This document shows, one piece after another, positions 21,265 to 29,079 of a DNA stretch of 32,453 nt (its first letter is position 1; each line of letters begins with the position of its first letter). The stretch is taken from contig NZ_LAVK01000039.1 of the NCBI RefSeq assembly GCF_001083795.1, positions 1-32,453 on the forward strand, written 5' to 3'. The notes beneath the pieces were generated by a model, which made no database searches, had not been told where the DNA came from, and saw only the letters and a program-made list of their open reading frames with translations. This DNA comes from Streptomyces sp. SBT349. Its GTDB lineage: Bacteria > Actinomycetota > Actinomycetes > Streptomycetales > Streptomycetaceae. The position numbers and the translations under genes were made by a program.

Positions 21265-22503
21265 ATGAGCCAGCCGCTGCACCTGCCCACGCTGCGCGGT
21301 CACCACCGCGTCTGGCAGGTTCTACGCGCGGAGGGGGAACTCGCGTCCCTGGGGCGGATCAAGGCCGGCAGGCCCCGCCCCGGGGTGCACCGCTTCGACC
21401 CCCGCTGCTTCCTCAACGAGGAGGACCTCCTCCTCCGACTGGCCCGGCTCGGCATGCCGCGCATCGCCCCGGTGTATGTGATGGGTCCGGGCAAGGCCCG
21501 GGTCCACGGCTACATCGAGGGCGAGCCGCTGTCCGAACGGCGCCCCCCGGGCACCGCGCTCGCCGAGTCCGAAATCGACCAGCTGGCGGCCCTGTTCGGC
21601 AGCATGGCCGATATTCCGCCCGCCTCCCTGGAGCGGGTGCACCGCTGCCCGGTCGCCCTGCGCCCGCGCTCCAGCAGGGACTTCCTGCGCGGCCTGGTCC
21701 GTTTCACCAGGCGCCGCGTCTACGCGGTGCACCGTCCCGCGCTGCGCGGGCTGTTCGCCGCGCTGCGCGTGGACCCCGTGGTGCTCTCCCCCACCGGGCC
21801 GCTCGCCAGGGACGCCACGCTCCTGACCGACCGGCCCTTCTGCCTGCTCCACGGCGACCTGCACCGGGACAACCTCATCACCGCGGAGGCCGACGGGATG
21901 CTGTGGACCATCGACTGGGAGCTGGCGATGGTCGGCGACCCGCTCTACGACCTGGCCACCCATCTCCATCTGATGCGCTACCCGCCCGCGCAGGAGCACG
22001 CGCTGCTGACGCGCTGGGCGCGGGAGACGGAGGGCAGGCTGCCGGGCGCGGCGGCGGGCCTCTCGCGCGACCTGCCGCGCTATCTGGCGTACAAGCGCGT
22101 CCAGTCCGTCTTCACGGATGTCACGCGGCAGGCGTACCTGGTGCGTGCCACGCCCCCCGAGGAGCTGCCCGAGCAGCTCGCCCGCGCGGGTGTGCTCGTC
22201 TCGACGGCGCTGCGGAAGGCGGAACGGACCCTGGGTCTCGGCCATGTGCCGGGACCCAGGGCCGTGGAGGCGGTCTACGCCTCGTTCCGAGCGGAGTTCG
22301 GAGCCGAGTTCGGCGCGGAGCGCCCACGGGACTTCCCCGCGGATCCCGGCTCCGGGCCGGGCGCGGGGCCCGGGGCCGGGCTCAGCTCTCCTGGCCCCGC
22401 TCCAGCCGCACCCGCGGCAGTGCCCGCGCGAGCGGCGAAGGCAGCCACCAGGCGCGGCGGCCCATCAGCTGCATGGCGGCGGGAACGATCAGGCAGCGGA
22501 TGA
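21265..22503 (+). CDS. APH-type phosphotransferase (choline/aminoglycoside kinase fold)
   Basis: A 412-residue kinase-like protein. Brenner's motif is HGDLHRDN (196-203), and the metal-binding Asp is in TIDWELAMVGDPLYDLATHL (Asp217), so the catalytic machinery is intact. The N-terminal lobe has a lysine-poor but family-like RPGVHRFDPRCFLNEEDLLL. The ATG is set by GGAAGG at 21251-21256. After about residue 355 the chain turns into a Gly/Pro/Ala tail and has no stop until 22503, so its last 122 bases overlap the convergent MMPL gene. Members phosphorylate aminoglycosides, homoserine, choline or sugars. The neighbouring HAD phosphatase suggests an opposed kinase/phosphatase pair on one metabolite, which is inference. 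Confidence 0.85.
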   Translation: MSQPLHLPTLRGHHRVWQVLRAEGELASLGRIKAGRPRPGVHRFDPRCFLNEEDLLLRLARLGMPRIAPVYVMGPGKARVHGYIEGEPLSERRPPGTALAESEIDQLAALFGSMADIPPASLERVHRCPVALRPRSSRDFLRGLVRFTRRRVYAVHRPALRGLFAALRVDPVVLSPTGPLARDATLLTDRPFCLLHGDLHRDNLITAEADGMLWTIDWELAMVGDPLYDLATHLHLMRYPPAQEHALLTRWARETEGRLPGAAAGLSRDLPRYLAYKRVQSVFTDVTRQAYLVRATPPEELPEQLARAGVLVSTALRKAERTLGLGHVPGPRAVEAVYASFRAEFGAEFGAERPRDFPADPGSGPGAGPGAGLSSPGPAPAAPAAVPARAAKAATRRGGPSAAWRRERSGSG

Positions 22504-24553
22504 TCACCGCGTCCACGAAGATCGCCACCGCCATGCCGAACCCCATCTGCTGGAGCATCCGGTCGGGGCTGGCGAGGAAGGCCGCGAAGACGACGATCAT
22601 GATCGCGCCCGCCGCGGTGATCACCGAGCCGGTGTGCGCCAGCCCCTCCCGCACGGCGAGGGAGGCGTCCTTGGTGCGTTCCCACTCCTCGTGGATGCGG
22701 GAGACGAGGAAGATCTCGTAGTCCATGGAGAGCCCGAAGACGATGGCGAAGATCATCACCGGCAGGAACGCCTCGATCGGCCCGGCCTCGACGCCGAACA
22801 TGCCCTCCTGGAAGACGAGGGTCATGGCGCCGAGCGCGGCGCCTATGGACAGGAGGTTGAGCAGGGCGGCCTTGAGCGGGATCAGCACCGAGCGGAAGAC
22901 CGCCATCAGCAGGAGGACGGAGAGGCCGACCACGATGGCGATGAACAGCGGCATCCGCTCGGCGACCTTGCCCGCGTAGTCCTCGGTGGCGGCCGTCGCG
23001 CCGCCGACCAGGTAGTCCGCCCCGGTCTCGGCGGACAGCGCCGGCAGCACCTCGTCGCGCAGCTCCGCGACCAGGTCCGAGGTCGCCTCGTCCTGCGGCG
23101 AGGACGCGGGGAACGCGAAGACCGTGGCGACCTCGCCGTCCTCGGTCGGGACCGGGGGTGTGGCGGCCTGGATGCCCGGGGTGCCGTTCAGCGCCTCGGT
23201 CGCGGCCCCGGCGGCCTGCCGCGCACCCGCGTCCCCGCCGTCGGTGACCACGACCAGCGGGCCGTTGAAGCCGGGGCCGAAGCCCTCGGACAGCAGGTCG
23301 TACGCCTCCCTGCTGGTGGAGCCGGCGGCGTCGTTGCCCGCGTCGGCGAAGCCGAGCCGCAGCGAGAGCGCGGGGGCGGCCAGGGCGCCGAGCAGCACCA
23401 CGGCGGTGACCAGCGCGGCCAGCGGGCGGCGTTGCACCGCGGTGCCGAGCCGCCGCCACAGCGTGCCCTCGGGCGCCTTGCCCCTGGCGGCCCGCTTGGC
23501 GGCGCGGGCGGTGAACTGGCGGGCGAAGCGGGCGCCGAAGACGCCGAGCAGGGCCGGCAGCAGCGTCAGCGAGGCGATCATCGTCACCAGCACGGTCAGC
23601 GCCACGGAGAGCGCGAGGCCCTGGAGCGAGCCGAGGCCGAGGGCCACCAGGCCGAGGAGCGCGAGGATCACCGTGCACCCGGCGAAGAACACGGTGCGCC
23701 CGGCGGCATCCATGGCGCGGGTGGTGGCCTCGGCGGGCGGGGAGCCGTTCACCAGCTCCTGGCGGTAGCGGGCGAAGCTCAGCAGCGCGTAGTCGATGCC
23801 GACGCCCAGGCCGACCAGCATCATCGTGTAGGGCGTGTAGTCGGCGATGGTGAAGACGTGCGAGAGGAGCACGATCAGGCCGATGGTGGAGCCCACGGCG
23901 AACAGGGCGGTGATGATGGGCAGTCCGGCGGCGATGACCGTGCCGAAGAGGAGGACCAGGATGACCAGCGCGGCCATGATGCCCAGGCCCTCGGCGCCGC
24001 CGCCCTCCTCCTCGGCGAGCACGCGGGCGGCGTCGCCGCCGAGTTCGACGCGCAGCCCGTCGCCCTCGGCCCCCGTCGCGGCCTCGAAGATGCGCTCGGT
24101 GTCGGCGAGTTCCATCTGCTCGGACGGCACGTCGAGGACGACGGTGGCGTAGCCGACGCCGGCGTCCTCGGAGACGGCCGACGCGTCCTCGTAGGGGCTC
24201 CGCACCTGGGTGACGGCGGGCAGCCCGGCGACCTCGGCGAGCATGGCCTCGACGCGCTCCCGGGTGGCGGGGTCCTCGATCCCGGCGTCGCGCGCCAGGA
24301 CGATGTCGAGGGTGTCGCCCGCCTGCGCCGAGCCGTGCGCGGCCAGCAGGTCGGCGGCCTCCTGCGACTCGGTGCCCGGCAGCGAGTAGTCCTCGCGGTA
24401 GTCGTCGCCGGTGGCCGAGGCGGCGGCCCAGACGCCGACCAGCACGGCCAGCCAGAGGCCGAGCGCGAGCCAGCGGCGGCGGTGGGCCCACCCGGCGGTG
24501 CGTGCGAACACACCGGGGCGGCTCGGCGCCCGGGGCGTGGTGGCGGTGGTCAT
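22382..24553 (-). CDS. MMPL family (RND superfamily) transporter
   Basis: A 723-residue transporter with the MMPL layout: helix 1 (about 23-42), a large extracytoplasmic loop, five helices (about 165-365), a repeat of this pattern, and five C-terminal helices. The paired motifs are GIDYALLSFARYRQEL and GLSMDYEIFLVSRIHEEWER, where the Asp-Tyr pairs are the proton-relay residues. Actinobacterial homologues export lipids, siderophores or antibiotics using the proton gradient. The ATG at 24553 is preceded by AGGAGAG; an upstream in-frame Met is rejected for lack of a ribosome site. It follows the CydB-like gene by 110 bp on the same strand and overlaps the convergent phosphotransferase at its 3' end. 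Confidence 0.93.
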   Translation of the reverse strand: MTTATTPRAPSRPGVFARTAGWAHRRRWLALGLWLAVLVGVWAAASATGDDYREDYSLPGTESQEAADLLAAHGSAQAGDTLDIVLARDAGIEDPATRERVEAMLAEVAGLPAVTQVRSPYEDASAVSEDAGVGYATVVLDVPSEQMELADTERIFEAATGAEGDGLRVELGGDAARVLAEEEGGGAEGLGIMAALVILVLLFGTVIAAGLPIITALFAVGSTIGLIVLLSHVFTIADYTPYTMMLVGLGVGIDYALLSFARYRQELVNGSPPAEATTRAMDAAGRTVFFAGCTVILALLGLVALGLGSLQGLALSVALTVLVTMIASLTLLPALLGVFGARFARQFTARAAKRAARGKAPEGTLWRRLGTAVQRRPLAALVTAVVLLGALAAPALSLRLGFADAGNDAAGSTSREAYDLLSEGFGPGFNGPLVVVTDGGDAGARQAAGAATEALNGTPGIQAATPPVPTEDGEVATVFAFPASSPQDEATSDLVAELRDEVLPALSAETGADYLVGGATAATEDYAGKVAERMPLFIAIVVGLSVLLLMAVFRSVLIPLKAALLNLLSIGAALGAMTLVFQEGMFGVEAGPIEAFLPVMIFAIVFGLSMDYEIFLVSRIHEEWERTKDASLAVREGLAHTGSVITAAGAIMIVVFAAFLASPDRMLQQMGFGMAVAIFVDAVIIRCLIVPAAMQLMGRRAWWLPSPLARALPRVRLERGQES

Positions 24554-24621
24554 AGTGCTCTCTCCTGTCGGGTGGTACGGGTCGGTGCGCGGTGCGTGGT
24601 GCGGCATCGGTGCCGTCGGCC

Positions 24622-24673
24622 GGGTCGGCGGAAGGGGTCAGAGGAACGGGTCAGAGGAACGGGTCAGCGGAAG
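24622..24673. repeat. Four 13-bp tandem units between CydB-like and MMPL genes
   Basis: Units at 24622-24634, 24635-24647, 24648-24660 and 24661-24673 are variants of GGGTCAGAGGAAC. The two middle ones are identical. The last unit contains the stop codon of the CydB-like gene. A minisatellite of this kind in the spacer could change the distance to the MMPL gene. Confidence 0.85.
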
Positions 24674-25458
24674 GGGCCGGGGCCTGGGTCGGGATCGGGA
24701 TCGGCGGGGGGTGCGGTGGCCCGGCCGCCCGCGACGCGCCACAGCCACACCTGGACGGCGGCCAGCGGTGGCAGGGCGACGAGCAGGACCGGGACGACGA
24801 CCCCCAACACCGCGGTGCTCGCCGCGTGTTCGGTCAGGGGGAGCCGGGCCCCGGCGAGGACGGGCAGGGCCGCCATGACGGCCGAGGTGAGGGCGAACGA
24901 GTTCCACCCGGCCTGGCGCCCGGCCAGGGTCCTGGCCCGCTGGAACGGCGCCCCGGTCAGCCGGAGGGTGGCGAACCCGAGGCCGTGGGCGAGGAAGAGC
25001 AGGGCCACGGCCACGGCGGTGGGGGCGCCGAGCGCGGGCGGCGCGGGCGCCGCGAACTCCCCGGTCGGCAGCGAGGCCGCCAGCCACCCCCAGGCCAGGG
25101 CCACGGCCCAGCTCCCCGCGGTGATCAGGACGTCCCCGGTCAGCGGCACCCGCCGCCGCCACCACAGGCCGGCGTCGCGGAGCACCCATCCGGCGAGCAG
25201 CGGCACCAGCACCGGCAGCAGCCCGGGGAACACCTCCCCCTCCAGGGCGGGGAAGCAGCCGGCGAGGACGCCCCCGGCGGCGACCAGCCACACCTCGTTG
25301 CCCAGGAAGAGCGGCCACAACGCGGCGGTGGTCAGGCGGCGTTCGGCCTCGTCGCGGCCCAGGTGCGGCAGGAGCATGCCCAGCCCGATGTCGGCCCCGC
25401 CGAGAACGAAGTACCCCGCCGTGAACAGCGCGAGCAGCGCGGCGGCGATCAACTCCAC
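24664..25458 (-). CDS. CydB-like protein (cytochrome bd oxidase subunit II) without CydA
   Basis: A 264-residue membrane protein. From GTG at 25458 it starts MELIAAALLALFTAGYFVLG, which matches the CydB N-terminus; longer starts add a Pro/Arg-rich piece not found in CydB. The family signatures GADIGLGMLLPHLGRDEAER and WPLFLGNEVWLVAAGG are clear, and seven to eight helices follow. It ends in a Pro/Asp tail and is shorter than usual CydB (about 340). CydB has no heme-binding role of its own and needs CydA, which is absent from the window. It may work with a distant CydA, or be a repurposed orphan, perhaps helping the MMPL transporter encoded 110 bp downstream. Confidence 0.82.
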   Translation of the reverse strand: MELIAAALLALFTAGYFVLGGADIGLGMLLPHLGRDEAERRLTTAALWPLFLGNEVWLVAAGGVLAGCFPALEGEVFPGLLPVLVPLLAGWVLRDAGLWWRRRVPLTGDVLITAGSWAVALAWGWLAASLPTGEFAAPAPPALGAPTAVAVALLFLAHGLGFATLRLTGAPFQRARTLAGRQAGWNSFALTSAVMAALPVLAGARLPLTEHAASTAVLGVVVPVLLVALPPLAAVQVWLWRVAGGRATAPPADPDPDPGPGPFR

Positions 25459-25833
25459 GATTCCGCCGCTTTCTTCGGGCCGCGACGGCCGTCGCGGCAC
25501 GGGAGCGGACCGGGCGCGGCGGGGACCGTCGCCGGGCCGGGCACCGGCGGGTCGGGGGTCTGGAGTTCCACGCTCCTACGGTCGGCGGCGGACCCCTGTC
25601 CCGGCGTCCGCCGGCAGGGGACACCCGCCCTACCCCAGCGGTTGCGCCCCGGTGTCCGGCCGTACGGCGGGAGATGTCAGGGACGGCCTCGGGGGCGTCT
25701 CGGGGGGCGTCGGGGACGGGTCAGGGTCCCGGCCCTGAGTCCGGCCCCGCGGACGGCCCGGACGTCGGTCCCGCATCCGACGGTGGCCGGGCGTGGTTGG
25801 GGCGCGGGCGGCCCGACGCACAGGCCGGAGGCG
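25459..25833. other. 375-bp intergenic region without a supported gene
   Basis: This region lies upstream of the CydB-like gene and downstream of the NarL-type regulator. Short open frames exist (63 residues minus, 60 residues plus) but have no ribosome site and only GC-driven composition. A TCAGGG/CCCTGA hairpin at 25721-25738 could end the regulator transcript. The promoter of the CydB-like gene should lie between about 25470 and 25600, but no good -10/-35 pair is visible. Confidence 0.6.
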
Positions 25834-26511
25834 TCAGTTCATCCAGCCGGGCGTGATCATGCCCGTCTCGTAGGCCAGGATGACCAGTTGGGCGCGGTCG
25901 CGGACGTTCAGCTTGGTCATGATCCGGCTCACGTGCGTCTTCGCCGTGGCGGGGCTCAGGACCAGGCGCCGGGCGATCTCGTCGTTGGTCAGGCCCGCGC
26001 CGACCAGGCCCATCACCTCGCGTTCGCGCTCGGTCAGCGCGTTGAGCCGGGGGCTCGGGTCCGGCTGGCGGGCGCGGCCCGCGAACTCCGCGATCAGGCG
26101 CCGCGTCGCCGTCGGCGCGATCAGCGCGTCGCCGCGCGCGCAGACCCGGATGCCGTGCAGCAGCTCCATCGGCTCCGTGTCCTTCACCAGGAACCCGGAG
26201 GCGCCCGCGCGCAGCGCCCCGTACACGTAGTCGTCCACGTCGAAGGTGGTCAGGATCACCACCCGCACCCCGGCCAGCCGCTCGTCGGCGACGATCCGGC
26301 GCGTGGCGGCGAGCCCGTCCTCCTCCGGCATCCTGATGTCCATCAGCACGACGTCGGGACGGAGTTCGCGCGCGAGCCGCACCGCCTCCGCGCCGGTGGA
26401 CGCCTCGCCGACGACCTCGATGTCGTCCTCGTCCTCGAGGATCGACCTGAACCCGGCCCTGACCAGCTTCTGGTCGTCGGCGAGCAGGACCCGGATGCGC
26501 GGCGCGGTCAT
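25834..26511 (-). CDS. Response regulator, NarL/FixJ family
   Basis: A 225-residue regulator. The receiver domain (about 5-122) has Asp12/Asp13, phospho-acceptor Asp58 in VVLMDIRMPEEDG, Thr in VVILTTFD and Lys in GFLVKDTEP. The LuxR-type helix-turn-helix (about 158-220) reads LNALTEREREVMGLVGAGLT, then NDEIARRLVLSPATAKTHVS. It pairs with the HisKA_3 kinase at 27295-28557. A membrane protein gene lies between them, and all three are on one strand with gaps of 22 and 26 bp, so one transcript is likely. Target genes unknown; the downstream CydB-like and MMPL genes on the same strand are candidates. Confidence 0.95.
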   Translation of the reverse strand: MTAPRIRVLLADDQKLVRAGFRSILEDEDDIEVVGEASTGAEAVRLARELRPDVVLMDIRMPEEDGLAATRRIVADERLAGVRVVILTTFDVDDYVYGALRAGASGFLVKDTEPMELLHGIRVCARGDALIAPTATRRLIAEFAGRARQPDPSPRLNALTEREREVMGLVGAGLTNDEIARRLVLSPATAKTHVSRIMTKLNVRDRAQLVILAYETGMITPGWMN

Positions 26512-26533
26512 GGCCTCAGCGTAACCGCCGCCC

Positions 26534-27268
26534 TCAGCGCCTCAGCCGACCGAGACCGCTGTAGAGGATGAGCGCCCCGATGCCGCCCAGCAGGCACGCG
26601 GAGATCGTCACCGTGGTCGACGCCTCGGGCTGCGCCTCGCCGTCCTCCAGCCGCGGCTTGAAGACCCCGAGCGGGTCCTCGCGCAGCACCACGTCCTCCG
26701 CCCAGCGGTGCCGGGAGCCGCAGTTGTGAACGCCGCCGAGCTCGTGGGTGGTCCGGTCGCCCGCGGTCTCACGGACGGTGCAGCTGTACTGCTCGCCCGA
26801 GCGGCTGCTCGACGAGTCGAACTCCACGACCTGCGCCGGCACCGGGTCGCCGAAACGTTCCATGTACAGCTCGTACATCGAGGAGCCGCCGAAGATCATC
26901 GCGACGACGCCGAGGACGAAGACGCAGATGGCGGGCCAGGCCCGCGACCCCCACCGGGCGGTCAGCACCAGCCCGACCACCAGCGTGGGCAGCATGATGG
27001 CCAGGCTGATCAGCGTGCCCAGGGTGTCGAGGCGGCTCGCCAGGCCGCCGAGGGCCATCAGCAGCGGCACGACGAGGGCGCCGAGGAGCGAGGTCACCAC
27101 CAGAACGGCCCGGCCGCTGCGCCCGGTTGCGCCCGCGTCCCCGGCTCCGTCGCCGTCCGCGGCCCTGTCCGGGTCCGCGGCCCTGTCCCTCCCCGCGGCC
27201 CCGTCCCGGTCCGCGGTGTCCTTCGCCGGTGCCGCCCGGTCGGGCCCGCCGTCGGCCGATTCCGTCAT
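26534..27268 (-). CDS. Membrane protein coded between kinase and regulator (DUF3592-like)
   Basis: A 244-residue protein. A long hydrophilic N-terminus (about 1-50) is made of repeated Asp-Arg-Ala steps, then come three helices (about 53-75, 78-98, 105-125). An extracytoplasmic domain with two Cys follows (EQYSCTVRETAGDRTTHELG, VHNCGSRHRW), and a last helix (about 215-238). The Cys-containing beta domain between helices resembles DUF3592; this is tentative. ATG at 27268 is chosen for its strong AAGGAGGGG; an ATG at 27298 overlaps the kinase stop (ATGA) but has a weak ribosome site. Being coded within the two-component operon suggests an accessory sensor or a direct target. Confidence 0.8.
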   Translation of the reverse strand: MTESADGGPDRAAPAKDTADRDGAAGRDRAADPDRAADGDGAGDAGATGRSGRAVLVVTSLLGALVVPLLMALGGLASRLDTLGTLISLAIMLPTLVVGLVLTARWGSRAWPAICVFVLGVVAMIFGGSSMYELYMERFGDPVPAQVVEFDSSSSRSGEQYSCTVRETAGDRTTHELGGVHNCGSRHRWAEDVVLREDPLGVFKPRLEDGEAQPEASTTVTISACLLGGIGALILYSGLGRLRR

Positions 27269-27294
27269 CCGCCCCTCCTTCAGGTCCTCCCGGA

Positions 27295-28557
27295 TCATCC
27301 GTTACCCGGCGGGGGCGCCGCCACCCCCTGCCGCGGAGTTCGGACCTGTTCCGGCGCGACCTCGGCCCCCGCCGCGGGTTCGGCCTCGCGCGGGAGGGGC
27401 AGCCGGGCGGCGACGCGGAAGCCGGCCGCCGTGTTCCGCGCGGTCAGCTCGCCGCCCAGGGCCCTGGCGCGTTCCCGCATCCCGTCGATGCCGCTGCCCC
27501 GCGTCCCGCCGTCCGCGGCGCCCTGTCCGTCGTCCTCGACGCGGACGCGCAACTCGCCCGGCGCGTAGTCCACGGTGATCGAGGCGCGGCGGGCGTTCGC
27601 GTGGCGGGTGATGTTGGTCAGCGACTCCTGCACGATGCGGTAGGCCGCCAGGGAGATCTGCGGGGGAACGACGGGCGGCGCGCCGCCGGTCTCGACGCCG
27701 ACCTCCAGGCCGGTGGCGGCCGCGCGGTCGGCCAGTTCGCCCAGGCGCTCAAGTCCCGCGGGCGCGGGGGCGGTCGGGGCGTCCTCGTCCACCTGCCGCA
27801 GCACGCCGAGCGTGGCGCGCAACTCGCGCAGCGCCTCCTTGCTGGTCTCGCGCACGAACTCCAGGGCGGCGACCAACTCCTCCGTCTGGCCGGGCCGCTT
27901 GGCGCTGCGGTGCACGGCCGCCGCGGCCTGGACGTTGATCAGCGAGATGTTGTGGCCGAGCACGTCGTGCAACTCGCGGGCGAGCCTGAGCCGTTCGTGC
28001 GTGGCGGACTGGAGGGAGCGGACGTCGCGCTCGCGCTCGGCGGCGAGCACCCGCTGCTCGGTCTCCTGGAGGTATGCCTGCCGGACGCGCATGGCGTGAC
28101 CGAACGCGATCACGCTCAGCAACCAGCCGCTGATCAACAGGATCGCCATGTTGTCGACTTCGCGGGCCTCGTCGTCATCGGTGAGCAGGAACTCGCCGTA
28201 CGCGATCATCAACATGACCACCACCGCCAGCGTGACGACCGCGGCCAGGTGCCCGGCCCGCGCCATGGTGTAGAGGGCGACCATGAGGCAGACCAGCGGA
28301 GTCGCCCCGTCCACCTCGGAGAGCGGGAAGAACGACATCCCGCAGCCGGTGATCAGGACCGCGACCGGCACCGGCCACCGCTGCCGGAACCCGAGCGCCA
28401 GCCAGCACACGGCGAGCAGGAGGCGGCCGACGACGGCCGTCGCCACGCCGCCGTCCTCGTGCCGGACGAGGAGGATCGCGATGTCGCCCAGCAGGACGAG
28501 CCCCATGAGCTGCACCGTGCGATCCCAGCGGAACGCCCGCGCGAAAGAGGCAAGCAT
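27295..28557 (-). CDS. Sensor histidine kinase, HisKA_3/NarL-DesK type
   Basis: A 420-residue kinase. Five to six membrane helices fill residues about 15-155 with only short loops, so it probably senses a signal at or in the membrane. A coiled linker (about 157-185) leads to HisKA_3 with His197 in RLARELHDVLGHNISLI. The HATPase domain has N box IVQESLTNITRHANARRAS, and G boxes VEDDGQG and GSGIDGMRERARALGGELTA. All catalytic parts are kept. ATG at 28557 has no ribosome site but lies seven bases after a TACTCT hexamer, so it may be leaderless. It diverges from the ankyrin-repeat gene with only 55 bp between. Confidence 0.94.
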   Translation of the reverse strand: MLASFARAFRWDRTVQLMGLVLLGDIAILLVRHEDGGVATAVVGRLLLAVCWLALGFRQRWPVPVAVLITGCGMSFFPLSEVDGATPLVCLMVALYTMARAGHLAAVVTLAVVVMLMIAYGEFLLTDDDEAREVDNMAILLISGWLLSVIAFGHAMRVRQAYLQETEQRVLAAERERDVRSLQSATHERLRLARELHDVLGHNISLINVQAAAAVHRSAKRPGQTEELVAALEFVRETSKEALRELRATLGVLRQVDEDAPTAPAPAGLERLGELADRAAATGLEVGVETGGAPPVVPPQISLAAYRIVQESLTNITRHANARRASITVDYAPGELRVRVEDDGQGAADGGTRGSGIDGMRERARALGGELTARNTAAGFRVAARLPLPREAEPAAGAEVAPEQVRTPRQGVAAPPPGNG

Positions 28558-28564
28558 GGCCCCC

Positions 28565-28570
28565 AGAGTA
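28565..28570 (-). promoter_or_regulatory. Candidate -10 box (TACTCT) for the NarL-type operon
   Basis: On the minus strand TACTCT is followed by seven bases and the kinase ATG, the spacing of a leaderless mRNA. Confidence 0.45.
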
Positions 28571-28572
28571 CG

Positions 28573-28578
28573 TAGGCT
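28573..28578 (+). promoter_or_regulatory. Candidate -10 box (TAGGCT) for the ankyrin gene
   Basis: TAGGCT lies 34 bases before the ankyrin ATG, and the -10 boxes of the two divergent genes are only two bases apart, so polymerase could not use both at once. The -35 would fall within the kinase start. Confidence 0.35.
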
Positions 28579-28612
28579 GGTGCGAAGCAGCGCACCACAG
28601 GAGGAAGACCCC

Positions 28613-29032
28613 ATGACCGGCCCCGTTCCGGAGAGCAACGAACCAGCGCACGACCCCGAGGTTCTTCAGCTCGCGGCGAAGATCTTCGATCTGGCGCGCC
28701 AGGGGGACACCGCGACGGTCGCCGCCTACGTGGACGCGGGCGTCCCACCGAACCTGAGCAACGACAAGGGCGACACGCTGCTGATGCTGGCCGCCTACCA
28801 CGGGCACGCGGACACGGTGCGGGTGCTGCTTCAGCGGGGCGCCGAGCCGGGCCGCGGGAACGACAAGGGGCAGACGCCGATCGCGGGCGCGGTGTTCAAG
28901 GGCGAGACGGACGTGGTCCGCGTGCTGCTGGCGGCGGGCGCCGACCCGGCGGCGGGCCACCCGTCGGCGATCGACACGGCCCGGATGTTCCAGAGGACGG
29001 AGCTGCTCGACCTGTTCGGCGCCGGCGCGTAG
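28613..29032 (+). CDS. Small ankyrin-repeat protein
   Basis: A 139-residue protein with three to four ankyrin repeats. Clear ones are DKGDTLLMLAAYHGHADTVR with VLLQRGAEPGRG, and DKGQTPIAGAVFKGETDVVR with VLLAAGADPAAG; a degenerate one comes first (IFDLARQGDTATVAAYVDAG) and a short cap last. Such proteins bind protein partners in the cytoplasm, and in Streptomyces some lie beside catalase genes; no catalase is here. The ATG follows AGGAGGAAG. It diverges from the kinase gene and shares a 55-bp promoter region, so co-regulation is likely. Confidence 0.93.
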   Translation: MTGPVPESNEPAHDPEVLQLAAKIFDLARQGDTATVAAYVDAGVPPNLSNDKGDTLLMLAAYHGHADTVRVLLQRGAEPGRGNDKGQTPIAGAVFKGETDVVRVLLAAGADPAAGHPSAIDTARMFQRTELLDLFGAGA

Positions 29033-29040
29033 CCGCGCCG
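29023..29040. terminator. Hairpin over the ankyrin stop codon
   Basis: CGGCGCG (29023-29029) and CGCGCCG (29034-29040) pair around TAGC, which contains the stop codon. It lies in the 47-bp space between convergent genes. Confidence 0.4.
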
Positions 29041-29079
29041 CTTCCGGCCGGGACGACTGTCGGCGCGCGTCGGCTTGTG

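Noticed and set aside
22118..25738. 1206-residue plus-strand open frame antisense to MMPL and CydB-like genes
   Set aside because: It is a frame shadow caused by high GC; its product is Arg/Gly/His-rich without any domain, while the minus strand holds clear transporters.
25630..25821. 63-residue minus-strand open frame in the intergenic region
   Set aside because: No ribosome site, Arg/Pro-rich low-complexity product, and a plus-strand frame of equal quality overlaps it.
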